From: Pseudomonas brenneri
GTDB taxonomy: Bacteria > Pseudomonadota > Gammaproteobacteria > Pseudomonadales > Pseudomonadaceae
Length of the DNA stretch: 64,000 bases
Direction of reading: 5' to 3'
NCBI RefSeq assembly: GCF_007858285.1
Contig: NZ_VFIL01000016.1
Location: 30,328-94,327 of the forward strand
Shown here in pieces: positions 24,500 through 32,606 of this stretch. The position numbers and the translations under genes were made by a program. How positions within the stretch are numbered: position 1 is the stretch's first letter; each line of letters opens with the position of its first letter. The notes under the pieces were generated by a model. It was not told the origin of the DNA and searched no databases. It saw only the letters and a list, made by a program, of their open reading frames with translations.

Positions 24500-25591
24500 G
24501 TGGCGCTCAATAGCATCGAAGAACTGGTTGAAGACATCCGCCAAGGCAAGATGGTCATCCTGATGGATGACGAAGACCGCGAAAACGAAGGCGACCTGAT
24601 CATGGCCGCCGAGTTGTGCCAGCCGGAACATATCAACTTCATGGCCAAGCACGCCCGTGGCCTGATCTGCATGCCCATGAGCCGCGAGCGCTGCGAACTG
24701 CTCAAGCTGCCGCTGATGGCGCCGCGCAATGGTTCGGGGTTTGGCACCAAGTTCACCGTCTCGATTGAAGCGACCACCGGTGTGACCACCGGTATCTCCG
24801 CCGCCGACCGCGCCCGCACCGTGCAAGCCGCTGCCGCCAAAGACGCCAAGGCCGAAGATATCGTCAGCCCTGGGCATATCTTCCCGCTGATGGCCCAGCC
24901 TGGCGGCACCCTGGCCCGTGCCGGCCACACCGAAGCTGCCTGCGACCTGGCGCGCATGGCCGGGTTCGAGCCGAGCGGGGTGATCTGCGAAGTGATGAAC
25001 GACGATGGCACCATGGCCCGTCGCGCTGAACTGGAAGCCTTTGCCGCTGAACACAACATCAAGATCGGCACCATTGCCGACCTGATTCACTACCGGATGA
25101 TCCACGAACGTACCGTTCAGCGGATTGCCGAGCAGCCGCTGGACAGCGAACTGGGGCATTTCAACCTGGTGACCTACCGTGATTCGGTGGAAGGCGACGT
25201 GCACATGGCGCTGACCCTGGGCAACATCTGCGCCGAAGAGCCGACCCTGGTGCGTGTGCATAACATGGACCCGTTGCGCGACCTGCTGATGGTCAAGCAG
25301 CCGGGCCGCTGGAGCTTGCGAGCCGCCATGGCCGCGGTTTCCGAGGCGGGTAGCGGTGTCGTACTGTTGCTGGGTAACCCGGTGGATGGCGATGTGCTGC
25401 TGGCGCATATCCGCGAAAGTGCTGACCAGGTGCCGGTGAAAAAACCGACCACCTACAGCATCGTCGGTGCTGGCTCGCAGATCCTGCGTGACCTGGGCGT
25501 GCGCAAAATGCGCCTGATGAGTGCGCCCATGAAATTTAATGCGATATCCGGTTTCGACCTGGAAGTAGTAGAATACGTGCCCTCCGAATAA
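24500..25591 (+). CDS. ribB: DHBP synthase with degenerate GTP cyclohydrolase II-like domain
   Basis: Makes 3,4-dihydroxy-2-butanone 4-phosphate from ribulose 5-phosphate. The N-terminal domain (about 1-205) has the metal-binding acidic loop DDEDRENEGD. The C-terminal half (about 210-363) resembles GTP cyclohydrolase II but lacks the three zinc cysteines, so it should be inactive; a complete ribA lies 3 kb downstream. The start is GTG. This RibBX-type fusion is usual in pseudomonads. Confidence 0.93.
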   Translation: MALNSIEELVEDIRQGKMVILMDDEDRENEGDLIMAAELCQPEHINFMAKHARGLICMPMSRERCELLKLPLMAPRNGSGFGTKFTVSIEATTGVTTGISAADRARTVQAAAAKDAKAEDIVSPGHIFPLMAQPGGTLARAGHTEAACDLARMAGFEPSGVICEVMNDDGTMARRAELEAFAAEHNIKIGTIADLIHYRMIHERTVQRIAEQPLDSELGHFNLVTYRDSVEGDVHMALTLGNICAEEPTLVRVHNMDPLRDLLMVKQPGRWSLRAAMAAVSEAGSGVVLLLGNPVDGDVLLAHIRESADQVPVKKPTTYSIVGAGSQILRDLGVRKMRLMSAPMKFNAISGFDLEVVEYVPSE

Positions 25592-25636
25592 AGGCCGACG
25601 ATTGTCGCGTCTTGTTCGCGGTTCAAATATCACTAA

Positions 25637-25659
25637 GGGGCGCGTCATATACGCGTCCC
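25637..25659 (+). other. Stem-loop between ribB and ribH
   Basis: A 9-bp stem (25637-25645 with 25651-25659, one G-T pair) with loop catat lies in the 90-nt gap before ribH. No T-run follows, so it is not a classical terminator. It may modulate mRNA stability or ribH translation. Confidence 0.4.
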
Positions 25660-25681
25660 GGCTCTTTAAGAGATTTGTCGA

Positions 25682-26158
25682 ATGACCCTGAAGACCATCG
25701 AAGGTACCTTCATCGCCCCCAAAGGCCGCTACGCCCTGGTGGTTGGCCGCTTCAACAGCTTCGTGGTTGAAAGCCTGGTAAGCGGTGCCGTGGACGCCCT
25801 GGTTCGCCACGGTGTGAGCGAAAGCGATATCACGATTATCCGTGCCCCTGGCGCCTTCGAAATTCCACTGGTTGCGCAGAAAGTTGCCCAGCAAGGCGAA
25901 TACGCAGCAATCATCGCCCTGGGCGCAGTCATTCGTGGCGGTACTCCGCACTTCGAATACGTGGCTGGCGAGTGCACCAAGGGCCTGGCCCAGGTGTCCA
26001 TGGAGTTCGGCGTGCCAGTGGCCTTCGGCGTACTGACCGTTGATTCCATCGAACAAGCCATCGAGCGTTCCGGCACCAAGGCCGGCAACAAAGGCGCTGA
26101 AGCTGCCCTGTCCGCCCTGGAAATGGTCAGCCTGCTGTCGCAGTTGGAGGCCAAGTGA
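25682..26158 (+). CDS. ribH: 6,7-dimethyl-8-ribityllumazine synthase
   Basis: Penultimate step of riboflavin synthesis, condensing the ribityl-pyrimidine with DHBP. 158 residues with the family motifs VVGRFNSFVVESL, APGAFEIPLVAQK and LGAVIRGGTPHFEYVAGE. Lumazine synthases form icosahedral or decameric shells. The stop overlaps the GTG start of nusB by four bases, indicating coupling. Confidence 0.96.
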   Translation: MTLKTIEGTFIAPKGRYALVVGRFNSFVVESLVSGAVDALVRHGVSESDITIIRAPGAFEIPLVAQKVAQQGEYAAIIALGAVIRGGTPHFEYVAGECTKGLAQVSMEFGVPVAFGVLTVDSIEQAIERSGTKAGNKGAEAALSALEMVSLLSQLEAK

Positions 26159-26655
26159 TTTCCGACGAGAGCGATCGTTTCAACCCACGCGAGCCACGTC
26201 CTGCGGACGCCGGCAAGCCATCGAAGAACGAAAAGCGCCGCGCTGCCCGTCAGTTGGCGACCCAGGCGTTGTATCAGCGTCAGATGGCGGGTACTTCGCT
26301 GAACGAAATCGAAGCGCAGTTCCGTGTCGACAACGACTTTACCTTCGCCGACCTGCCGTACTTCCACGATATCCTGCACGGCGTGCATGCCAACCTGAGC
26401 GAGATCGACACGGCCCTGGCACCTTGCCTGGACCTGACCCTCGAAGAGCTGGACCCGGTTGAACTGTGCGTGATGCGCCTGTCCACCTGGGAGCTGCTCA
26501 AGCGCGTCGACGTGCCGTATCGCGTTGTGATCAACGAAGGTATCGAACTGGCGAAAGTCTACGGTTCGACCGACGGTCACAAGTTCGTCAACGGCGTGCT
26601 CGACAAGCTGGCCCCGCGCCTGCGTGAAGCCGAAGTGAAGGCGTACAAGCGCTAA
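26155..26655 (+). CDS. nusB: Transcription antitermination factor NusB
   Basis: With NusE (S10), binds boxA RNA to promote rRNA antitermination. 166 residues, all-helical, with KRRAARQLATQALYQRQMAG near the N-terminus and the closing motif INEGIELAKVYGSTDGHKFVNGVLDKLA. The start is GTG overlapping the ribH stop. Placement between ribH and thiL is standard in gammaproteobacteria. Confidence 0.96.
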   Translation: MISDESDRFNPREPRPADAGKPSKNEKRRAARQLATQALYQRQMAGTSLNEIEAQFRVDNDFTFADLPYFHDILHGVHANLSEIDTALAPCLDLTLEELDPVELCVMRLSTWELLKRVDVPYRVVINEGIELAKVYGSTDGHKFVNGVLDKLAPRLREAEVKAYKR

Positions 26656-26673
26656 CCTGCGCTTGACTCCCTG

Positions 26674-27639
26674 ATGGGCGAGTTCGAGCTGATCCGCACC
26701 TACTTCGCCGCCGCGCCCTGTGCGCAAGGCGGCGAAGGCATTGCCCTGGGGATCGGCGACGACTGCGCCCTGCTGGCGGTTCCCCCAGGGGAGCAACTGG
26801 CGATCTCTACTGATACATTGGTGGCCGGCGTGCATTTTGCCGACCCCTGCGATCCGTTCCTGCTCGGCCAGCGCTCGCTGGCGGTGGCAGTCAGTGACTT
26901 GGCAGCCATGGGCGCCAACCCCCTCGCGTTTACCCTTGCGCTTACCACACCGACGGTTTCGGCCGATTGGTTGCAACGTTATGCCCAGGGTTTGAACGCC
27001 ATGGCCCAGCGCTGTGGCGTGGGCCTGGTGGGCGGTGATACCACCCGCGGGCCGCTGAGCCTGACCGTCACCGTGTTTGGTCGTGTCCCGGCGGGCCAGG
27101 CGCTGACTCGCAGCGGTGCGCAGCCGGGCGACTTGCTGTGTGTGGGTGGCGACCTGGGCAATGCCGCCGGCGCCTTGCCGTTGGTATTGGGGCAGCGCAG
27201 CGCTGACGCGGTTATCGCCCAGCCGCTGCTGGCACATTACTGGTCGCCGCAACCGCAGTTGGCCTTGGGCCTGGCGTTGCGTGGCAAGGCTACGTCAGCA
27301 TTGGATATCTCCGACGGCCTGCTGGCTGATTGCGGGCATATCGCCAAGGCTTCTGCCGCGCGGCTGGTGATTGAGTGGCAACGGCTGCCGCTGTCTGTAG
27401 CGCTGCTGGCCTTCCTGGGCGATGACGGGGCCCATGCAGCCGCCTTGAGTGGTGGTGACGATTACGTGCTGGCCTTCACCTTGCCACCCGGCGAGCTGGA
27501 GCCGTTGCTGGCCGACGGTTGGCCGGTCCATGTGGTTGGGCGCGTGGAGGCGGGGTCGGGCGTGGCATTGCTCGATGCCGCCGGGCAGGACATCACCCCG
27601 GCCGTTGGTGGCTATCAGCATTTTCGTCAGGCACCGTGA
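26674..27639 (+). CDS. thiL: Thiamine-monophosphate kinase
   Basis: Phosphorylates thiamine monophosphate to the pyrophosphate cofactor. 321 residues in the AIR-synthase-like ATPase fold with GIGDDCALLAVP, STDTLVAGVHF and GGDTTRGPLSL. Follows nusB by 18 nt. In many pseudomonads pgpA comes next; here a periplasmic binding protein gene takes that place. Confidence 0.95.
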   Translation: MGEFELIRTYFAAAPCAQGGEGIALGIGDDCALLAVPPGEQLAISTDTLVAGVHFADPCDPFLLGQRSLAVAVSDLAAMGANPLAFTLALTTPTVSADWLQRYAQGLNAMAQRCGVGLVGGDTTRGPLSLTVTVFGRVPAGQALTRSGAQPGDLLCVGGDLGNAAGALPLVLGQRSADAVIAQPLLAHYWSPQPQLALGLALRGKATSALDISDGLLADCGHIAKASAARLVIEWQRLPLSVALLAFLGDDGAHAAALSGGDDYVLAFTLPPGELEPLLADGWPVHVVGRVEAGSGVALLDAAGQDITPAVGGYQHFRQAP

Positions 27640-27705
27640 CGTGGTGACCTACGCTACCCTTTGCTAGGTTGTGAAAAAGATGGGCTTTCACAGGAGGTCG
27701 TCATC

Positions 27706-28434
27706 ATGGATGTACGTCGCTGGCTGCTGATCCTGCTGTGTATCGTTGCGTCTTCAGTGCGGGCTGATGAGATGCAGGTCGTGCCTGGGCCGATTCGCCT
27801 GGTCAGTGAAACCTGGAACGACTACACCAACGCCGATGGCAGTGGCTTGGGTTGGGACCTGATGCGCGAAATTTTCGAGCCGGCCGGGATCAAGGTCAAG
27901 ATCCGCAGCGTGCCCTACACCCGTTCGGTCGGCCTGGTCCGGCGTGGCGAAGCGGACGCCTGGGTCGGTTCCTATCGGGATGAAACCGAAGGCGTGTTAT
28001 ACGCGCGCAGGCACTATGACTCTGATCACATCTACGCCCTGGGACTTGCGAGCAGCCAGGCGCCGACCCTGGCGACCCTGGGCAATTACCGTTTGGCCTG
28101 GGTACGCGGCTACAAGTACGAGGAATACCTGCCCAATATTCACCGTTTCAACCAGATCGAGCGCCGCAGCGGGATTTTGCCGATGCTCCAGCAAGGGCGG
28201 GCAGACTTCTATATCGACGCCTTGACCGAGGTAAAACACGTGGTTGGCCAAGCGTCTGATCCGTCGGTGTTCAAGCTCACCCATGTGGCCGAGCTGCCAT
28301 TGTTCCTGGGGTTTGCTGACAACGAGCGGGGCAGGGCGCTGCTGGCGCTGTTTGACCAGCGCATGGAGGTCCTGGTGAAAAGCGGCGAGTTGAAGCCGAT
28401 CTTCGAACGTTGGCACCAGCCCTATCCGTTCTGA
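27706..28434 (+). CDS. Periplasmic substrate-binding protein, amino-acid ABC type
   Basis: 242 residues with a signal peptide (MDVRRWLLILLCIVASSVRA) and a type II periplasmic binding fold of the SBP_bac_3 family (IRLVSETWNDYTNADGSGLG, LVRRGEADAWVGSYRDETEG). No permease or ATPase gene is adjacent, so it is either an orphan receptor component or a sensor-type protein. A caggagg ribosome site 9 nt before the ATG at 27706 fixes the start. Confidence 0.82.
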   Translation: MDVRRWLLILLCIVASSVRADEMQVVPGPIRLVSETWNDYTNADGSGLGWDLMREIFEPAGIKVKIRSVPYTRSVGLVRRGEADAWVGSYRDETEGVLYARRHYDSDHIYALGLASSQAPTLATLGNYRLAWVRGYKYEEYLPNIHRFNQIERRSGILPMLQQGRADFYIDALTEVKHVVGQASDPSVFKLTHVAELPLFLGFADNERGRALLALFDQRMEVLVKSGELKPIFERWHQPYPF

Positions 28435-28448
28435 CCAGCATGCCTTTA

Positions 28449-28548
28449 TGTAGGAGCGAGCTTGCTCGCGAAGAACCAGAGAACACCGCGATTATCCTGC
28501 ATGCACGCGTTATCGTTGACGTCCTTCGCGAGCAAGCTCGTTCCTACA
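28449..28548. repeat. REPIN
   Basis: Arms 28449-28473 and 28524-28548 (tgtaggagcgagcttgctcg type) are complementary over 25 nt with one change. The inner loop shares the block gcacgcgttatcgttgacgt with the REPIN at 42970-43060, so the two are recent copies of one element. Confidence 0.9.
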
Positions 28549-28689
28549 TCAAAAGATGAGCATTCATAGAACCAAGGCAAAGGCCAATCGAACCTATTGA
28601 TCTTTATCAGCGATAATTCAGCTTAAGCGTCTGTAGGAACGTGCTGTTACAATGCCCGCCTCTGTGAAATCTGAAATCAGGAGCACACG

Positions 28690-29307
28690 GTGCCCGTCGT
28701 TTTCGTTGCTGCTTCCAAGCTGCCTACCCCTTTTGCCACGTTCACCATGCATGGCTTTCTTGAAAAAGCCTCCGGGCGCGAACATGTCGTGCTCAGCCTG
28801 GGTGATGTGGCCGATGGTGCTCCGGTCCTGGGCCGCCTGCACTCCGAGTGCCTGACCGGCGACGCATTGTTCAGCCAGCGCTGCGACTGCGGTTCGCAAC
28901 TGGAAGCCGCCTTGCAAGCCATCGCCCGTGAAGGCCGTGGCGTGTTGCTGTATCTGCGTCAGGAAGGCCGTGGCATTGGCCTGCTGAACAAGATTCGCGC
29001 CTACGAACTGCAAGACGGCGGCGCCGATACCGTGGAAGCCAACGAGCGCCTGGGCTTTGCCGCCGATCAGCGCGACTACGCCATCTGCCTGCCGATGCTT
29101 GAGCATCTTGGTGTGCAGTCCCTGCGCCTGATGACCAACAATCCGCGCAAGGTCAAGGCCATGACCGACATGGGCATCACCGTCGCCGAGCGCGTGCCGC
29201 TGCACACCGGGCATAACCCGCACAACAAACTCTACCTGGCGACCAAGGCCAGCAAGCTCGACCACATGATGGGCAACGAGCATCAGGGCGAGGTCGACCG
29301 GGCGTGA
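28690..29307 (+). CDS. ribA: GTP cyclohydrolase II
   Basis: First committed step of riboflavin synthesis from GTP. 205 residues with zinc ligands Cys54, Cys65 and Cys67 (HSECLTGDALFSQRCDCGSQ) and the catalytic stretch LRQEGRGIGLLNKIRAY. The start is GTG with a caggag ribosome site 6 nt upstream. It supplies the activity missing from the degenerate domain of RibB. Confidence 0.95.
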   Translation: MPVVFVAASKLPTPFATFTMHGFLEKASGREHVVLSLGDVADGAPVLGRLHSECLTGDALFSQRCDCGSQLEAALQAIAREGRGVLLYLRQEGRGIGLLNKIRAYELQDGGADTVEANERLGFAADQRDYAICLPMLEHLGVQSLRLMTNNPRKVKAMTDMGITVAERVPLHTGHNPHNKLYLATKASKLDHMMGNEHQGEVDRA

Positions 29308-29723
29308 CGCGCGGCCAGGTCAAGCGGCGGCTGTCCTTCAGTTGGTGGCAGTACCTGGCGCTGGCGTTGCTGCCGTTGTTCGTGATCAACCTGGTATTTG
29401 GCCAGGGTGAGCCGCTGTTGCCGGTGCTGGCGATGCCGTTCTTTATCGCCGGTGTCGCCTCGATGTTTGCCAGCCTGCGTTACTTCCATGCCTACAAACA
29501 CGCGTTGATCGCCACCTCCAAGGCCCTCGATACACCTGAAGAACCGACCGCCTGGATCACCCTTGCAGCCCGTCGACGCACGGCATTGCTGGTCGCGGCG
29601 TTTCCGGCCTGGGTCGGTGCGCTGGCGGTGTTCGTCGGTCTGGAAGCGGTGCCGCTGTTTCTCCTGGCCTTGTCGACCCTGGTGCTGTTCTACCTCTACC
29701 GCATTCCGCGTCAGCTCGGTTGA
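29304..29723 (+). CDS. Small integral membrane protein of unknown function
   Basis: 139 residues with about four predicted membrane segments (YLALALLPLFVINLVFG, LLPVLAMPFFIAGVASMFA, ALLVAAFPAWVGALAVFVG, PLFLLALSTLVLFYLY). No recognised family motif. The GTG start overlaps the ribA stop, and the stop overlaps the start of the BtuF-like gene, so it is read as part of a ribA-X-btuF unit. P. aeruginosa has an uncharacterised gene at the same place. Confidence 0.75.
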   Translation: MTRGQVKRRLSFSWWQYLALALLPLFVINLVFGQGEPLLPVLAMPFFIAGVASMFASLRYFHAYKHALIATSKALDTPEEPTAWITLAARRRTALLVAAFPAWVGALAVFVGLEAVPLFLLALSTLVLFYLYRIPRQLG

Positions 29724-30520
29724 TGCGTTGCTGGCTGGTGGTTCTGCTGCTGGCCGCCAGCGCGTCGGCAACGGCGGTCGAGCGGGTGGTCAGCCTCGCG
29801 CCTTCCTTGTCTGAAATCTCCGTTGAACTGGGTGCTGCCGATCTGTTGGTGGGCGTACTCGACGGCGGCGAACGACCTGAAGCACTGCGCAACGTGCCTT
29901 CGGTGGGGCGCTATGGGCAGTTGGATCTGGAGCGACTGCTCAGCCTGCAGCCGGACTTGCTGCTGCTCTGGCCCGGCAGCGTCGGCCCCGCCCAGCGCGA
30001 GCAACTCAAACGCCTGAACATCCCGATCTACGTTGCCGAGCCCCATAGCCTTGAACAACTGAGCAGTCAGGTGGAAGCCATCGCCGGGCAGTTGGGCCGT
30101 GCCGATGCCGGTCGCCAATTGGCCGCGCAACTGCGCCAACGCTTGGCTGCGTTGCGCCAGCGCTATCACCGCAGCGAGCCGTTGCGGGTGTTCTATCAGG
30201 TGTGGAATCAGCCGCTGTACACCGTGGGCGGTGGGCAGATCATCAGCGATGCGTTAAGTGTGTGCGGCGCACGCAATGTGTTTGATGACCTCAAGTTGCC
30301 AGCGCCACAGGTCAGCATCGAGTCGGTGTTGCAGCGTGATCCCGAGGTGATCCTGGCGGCGGATCAAGCGCAGTTGCAGGACTGGAAGGCTTGGCCGCAA
30401 GTGGCGGCGGTGGCGCAAGGGCGTTTGCTGATCGTGCCGGATAAAGGGCTGGAGCGGCCCAGTGGGCAAATGGTGGAGGCGGTGGCGAGGTTGTGTCAGG
30501 TGATTGAGCCGAACCGCTAA
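29723..30520 (+). CDS. btuF: Cobalamin-binding periplasmic protein, BtuF-like
   Basis: 265 residues with a signal peptide (MRCWLVVLLLAASASATA) and a helical-backbone periplasmic binding fold (VVSLAPSLSEISVELGAADLLVG; LYTVGGGQIISDALSVCGARNVF). The family delivers vitamin B12 or cobinamide to BtuCD. No btuC/btuD genes are adjacent, but btuB is convergent just downstream. The ATG at 29723 shares a base with the preceding stop. Confidence 0.83.
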   Translation: MRCWLVVLLLAASASATAVERVVSLAPSLSEISVELGAADLLVGVLDGGERPEALRNVPSVGRYGQLDLERLLSLQPDLLLLWPGSVGPAQREQLKRLNIPIYVAEPHSLEQLSSQVEAIAGQLGRADAGRQLAAQLRQRLAALRQRYHRSEPLRVFYQVWNQPLYTVGGGQIISDALSVCGARNVFDDLKLPAPQVSIESVLQRDPEVILAADQAQLQDWKAWPQVAAVAQGRLLIVPDKGLERPSGQMVEAVARLCQVIEPNR

Positions 30521-30530
30521 GACCGCTATC

Positions 30531-30550
30531 GCTGGCTTGCCTGCGATGGC
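30531..30550. repeat. REP-like singlet between btuF and btuB
   Basis: gctggcttgcctgcgatggc matches the REP type of the REPIN arms at 17549-17634. Its partner arm is missing, and the neighbouring bases have diverged. It lies between convergent genes. Confidence 0.6.
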
Positions 30551-30566
30551 GTCGCCCCAGACAACT

Positions 30567-32468
30567 TTAGAGCTGCGGCGTCCATGTCACGCCAACCATC
30601 CACGTCCGGCCCTCTTCCCGATACGGTTGGTTATTCTGGAAGCCCGGATCGTCATAGCTGTACCACGCCCGTGTATAGCGGCGGTCCAGTAGGTTATCCA
30701 CCTTCAGCGACAACGCCACTTCCCGATTCAGCGCCCAGCCACTGCGCAATCCCACCAGGTAATAGCCCGGGAGCCGGTTTTTGTTGTCCTCGGCGTCGTA
30801 GCTGCTGCTGATTGCCTGCCAACTGGCGCCCAGGCTCAACTGATCGAACTGCCGATCCAGGTCCAGGTTCAAGGTGCGCCGGGCACGGCGGGCGAGGGTG
30901 TGGCCGCTGTTGCGGTCGCGTGGGTCGATGATCGACAGGCCGAGGTTGCCCTGCCAGCCGAACAGCTCCTGTTTGAGTGCGGCTTCGAAGCCGTTGATGC
31001 GGGCGGTGGCGACGTTTTGTGGCTTGCCGCTGGCGTCGAGGATGATCGCGTCTCTCAGATCAGTGCGGTACAGCGAGGCTTCCAGCTGCGTGCTATCACT
31101 GAGCTGGCTGCGCCATTGCAGTTCGTAGCTTTTCGAGGTTTCGGGCTGTAGGTCAGGGTTGCTGTACTGAGTGTCGGGGTAGTACAGATCATTGAACGTC
31201 GGCGCACGAAACCCTTCGCTGTAGCTGAACAGCACGTCGTTGTTGGGGTTGACCGGCAAGGTCAGCGTGCCGCTCCAACTGTTCTGCCCGCCGAACTGCT
31301 GGTTCTGGTCGCGGCGCAGCCCCAGTTCGGTGGAAAACCACTCGCCCTTGAATCGATGCTGGATAAATGCGGCGCGGTTCCAGCGGCTGTTTTCGTTGTA
31401 CGTAGTGCTGCCGTGAAAACGGTCTTCATACCAATCGCCGCCGAGGATCAGGCTGTTTTGCTGGTCGAGTGTCAGGTCGTTCTGCCAGTTGATCGAGTCG
31501 CGGTAGGTGTTGAACACGCTGAAGTCAGCGCTGAGCTTGTCACGTTTGGTGTCGCGGTTTTCGCTGTGGCCCAGCTCTACACGACTCTGCCATACCTCGT
31601 TGAGTTGGGCGTCGATATAGGCACTGGCGCTGCTGACGGTGTAGTCGGTATAGGGCTTCTGCCCGAAACTTTGTTTAATGACATCGTCGTAGCGTCCAGC
31701 GCTGTTGTCATATTCAGACTTGCCACGGCTATCCAGCAAGTTGAACCCCATCTCCAGTTCATCACTGAACCTATGACTGAGGTTCAGGCTCAGCGACTTG
31801 TTGCGATAGGCATCATGATCGCGATCGCTGGGGAAGGAGGCGTGACTCCAGTCGATACCGGCGGTTTCATCCAGGCTCGCGCCCAGGTTGAAGCGCGTGC
31901 GCTCATCGCCGCCCGACAGGCCCAGGCTGCGCTCCCAGGTGTGGTTGCTGCCAAAGCCCAGTTTCAGGCGCGGTTGCAGGCCTTGTCCGGCATTGCGACG
32001 GGTAAATACCTGAATCACCCCACCGATGGCGTCACTGCCGTAAATCACCGAGCGCGATCCGCGCAGCACTTCCACCCGTTCAATCTGATCGACATTCAGG
32101 TATTGCAGGCCGCTGTCGCCGGACGTGGTATTGGCAATGCGCTGGCCATCCACCAGCACCAGGCTTTGCGCCGACTTGGTGCCGCGCATGAAAATCCCCG
32201 GCAAACTGCCTCGGCCACCGGTCCGCGCCACTTGCACGCCGGGCACGCGGCTGAGCAGGTCGGTGAGGCTGGAGGGTTGCAGGCGGTCGATATCGTCGCG
32301 GGTGAAGACCGTGTTGGCGGCGCTGCTGTCATTGCGCGCCTGGACCTGGCGGTTGGCGCTGATCACCACATCGGGGAGCTTCAGGGCGTCATCGCGTTCA
32401 AAGCTGTCGGCCAGCAGGTCGGTGGCGGGGAGCAGCAGCAGGGATAGGGCAAGGCGAAGGCTGCTCAT
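30567..32468 (-). CDS. btuB: TonB-dependent vitamin B12 receptor
   Basis: 633-residue outer membrane receptor with a signal peptide (about 1-20), a TonB box-like segment (LPDVVISANRQ), the plug domain (LTDLLSRVPGVQVARTGGRG; QIERVEVLRGSRSVIYGSDAIGGV), a 22-strand barrel and a C-terminal aromatic-rich end. Best fit is BtuB. No cobalamin riboswitch is evident in the 138-nt upstream gap, which is mostly a REPIN. B12 import matters here because EutBC (53 kb) needs adenosylcobalamin. Confidence 0.87.
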   Translation of the reverse strand: MSSLRLALSLLLLPATDLLADSFERDDALKLPDVVISANRQVQARNDSSAANTVFTRDDIDRLQPSSLTDLLSRVPGVQVARTGGRGSLPGIFMRGTKSAQSLVLVDGQRIANTTSGDSGLQYLNVDQIERVEVLRGSRSVIYGSDAIGGVIQVFTRRNAGQGLQPRLKLGFGSNHTWERSLGLSGGDERTRFNLGASLDETAGIDWSHASFPSDRDHDAYRNKSLSLNLSHRFSDELEMGFNLLDSRGKSEYDNSAGRYDDVIKQSFGQKPYTDYTVSSASAYIDAQLNEVWQSRVELGHSENRDTKRDKLSADFSVFNTYRDSINWQNDLTLDQQNSLILGGDWYEDRFHGSTTYNENSRWNRAAFIQHRFKGEWFSTELGLRRDQNQQFGGQNSWSGTLTLPVNPNNDVLFSYSEGFRAPTFNDLYYPDTQYSNPDLQPETSKSYELQWRSQLSDSTQLEASLYRTDLRDAIILDASGKPQNVATARINGFEAALKQELFGWQGNLGLSIIDPRDRNSGHTLARRARRTLNLDLDRQFDQLSLGASWQAISSSYDAEDNKNRLPGYYLVGLRSGWALNREVALSLKVDNLLDRRYTRAWYSYDDPGFQNNQPYREEGRTWMVGVTWTPQL

Positions 32469-32504
32469 GGGCTGTCCATAGCGTTGGAAGTTGACACAGT
32501 ACCC

Positions 32505-32595
32505 ATGTGGGAGCGGGCTTGCTCGCGAATGCGGTATGTCAGTATCAAATGTGCTGACTGATACACCGCATTCGCGAGCAAGCCCGCTCCCACAT
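32505..32595. repeat. REPIN between btuB and dxs
   Basis: Perfect 31-nt arms (32505-32535 and 32565-32595) of the tgtgggagcgggcttgctcg type enclose 29 nt. The long perfect arms suggest a young copy. Confidence 0.9.
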
Positions 32596-32606
32596 TTTGC
32601 TCAGTG

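Noticed and set aside
22544..26056. A very long open frame (over 1100 codons) on the minus strand opposite nrdR, ribD, riboflavin synthase and ribB
   Set aside because: The plus strand holds clear conserved genes throughout. Antisense openness is a by-product of high-GC codon use; the translation is His/Gly/Gln-rich without family features.
32469..32606. Cobalamin riboswitch ahead of btuB
   Set aside because: The gap is only 138 bases, mostly a REPIN, and no B12-box-like sequence was found.
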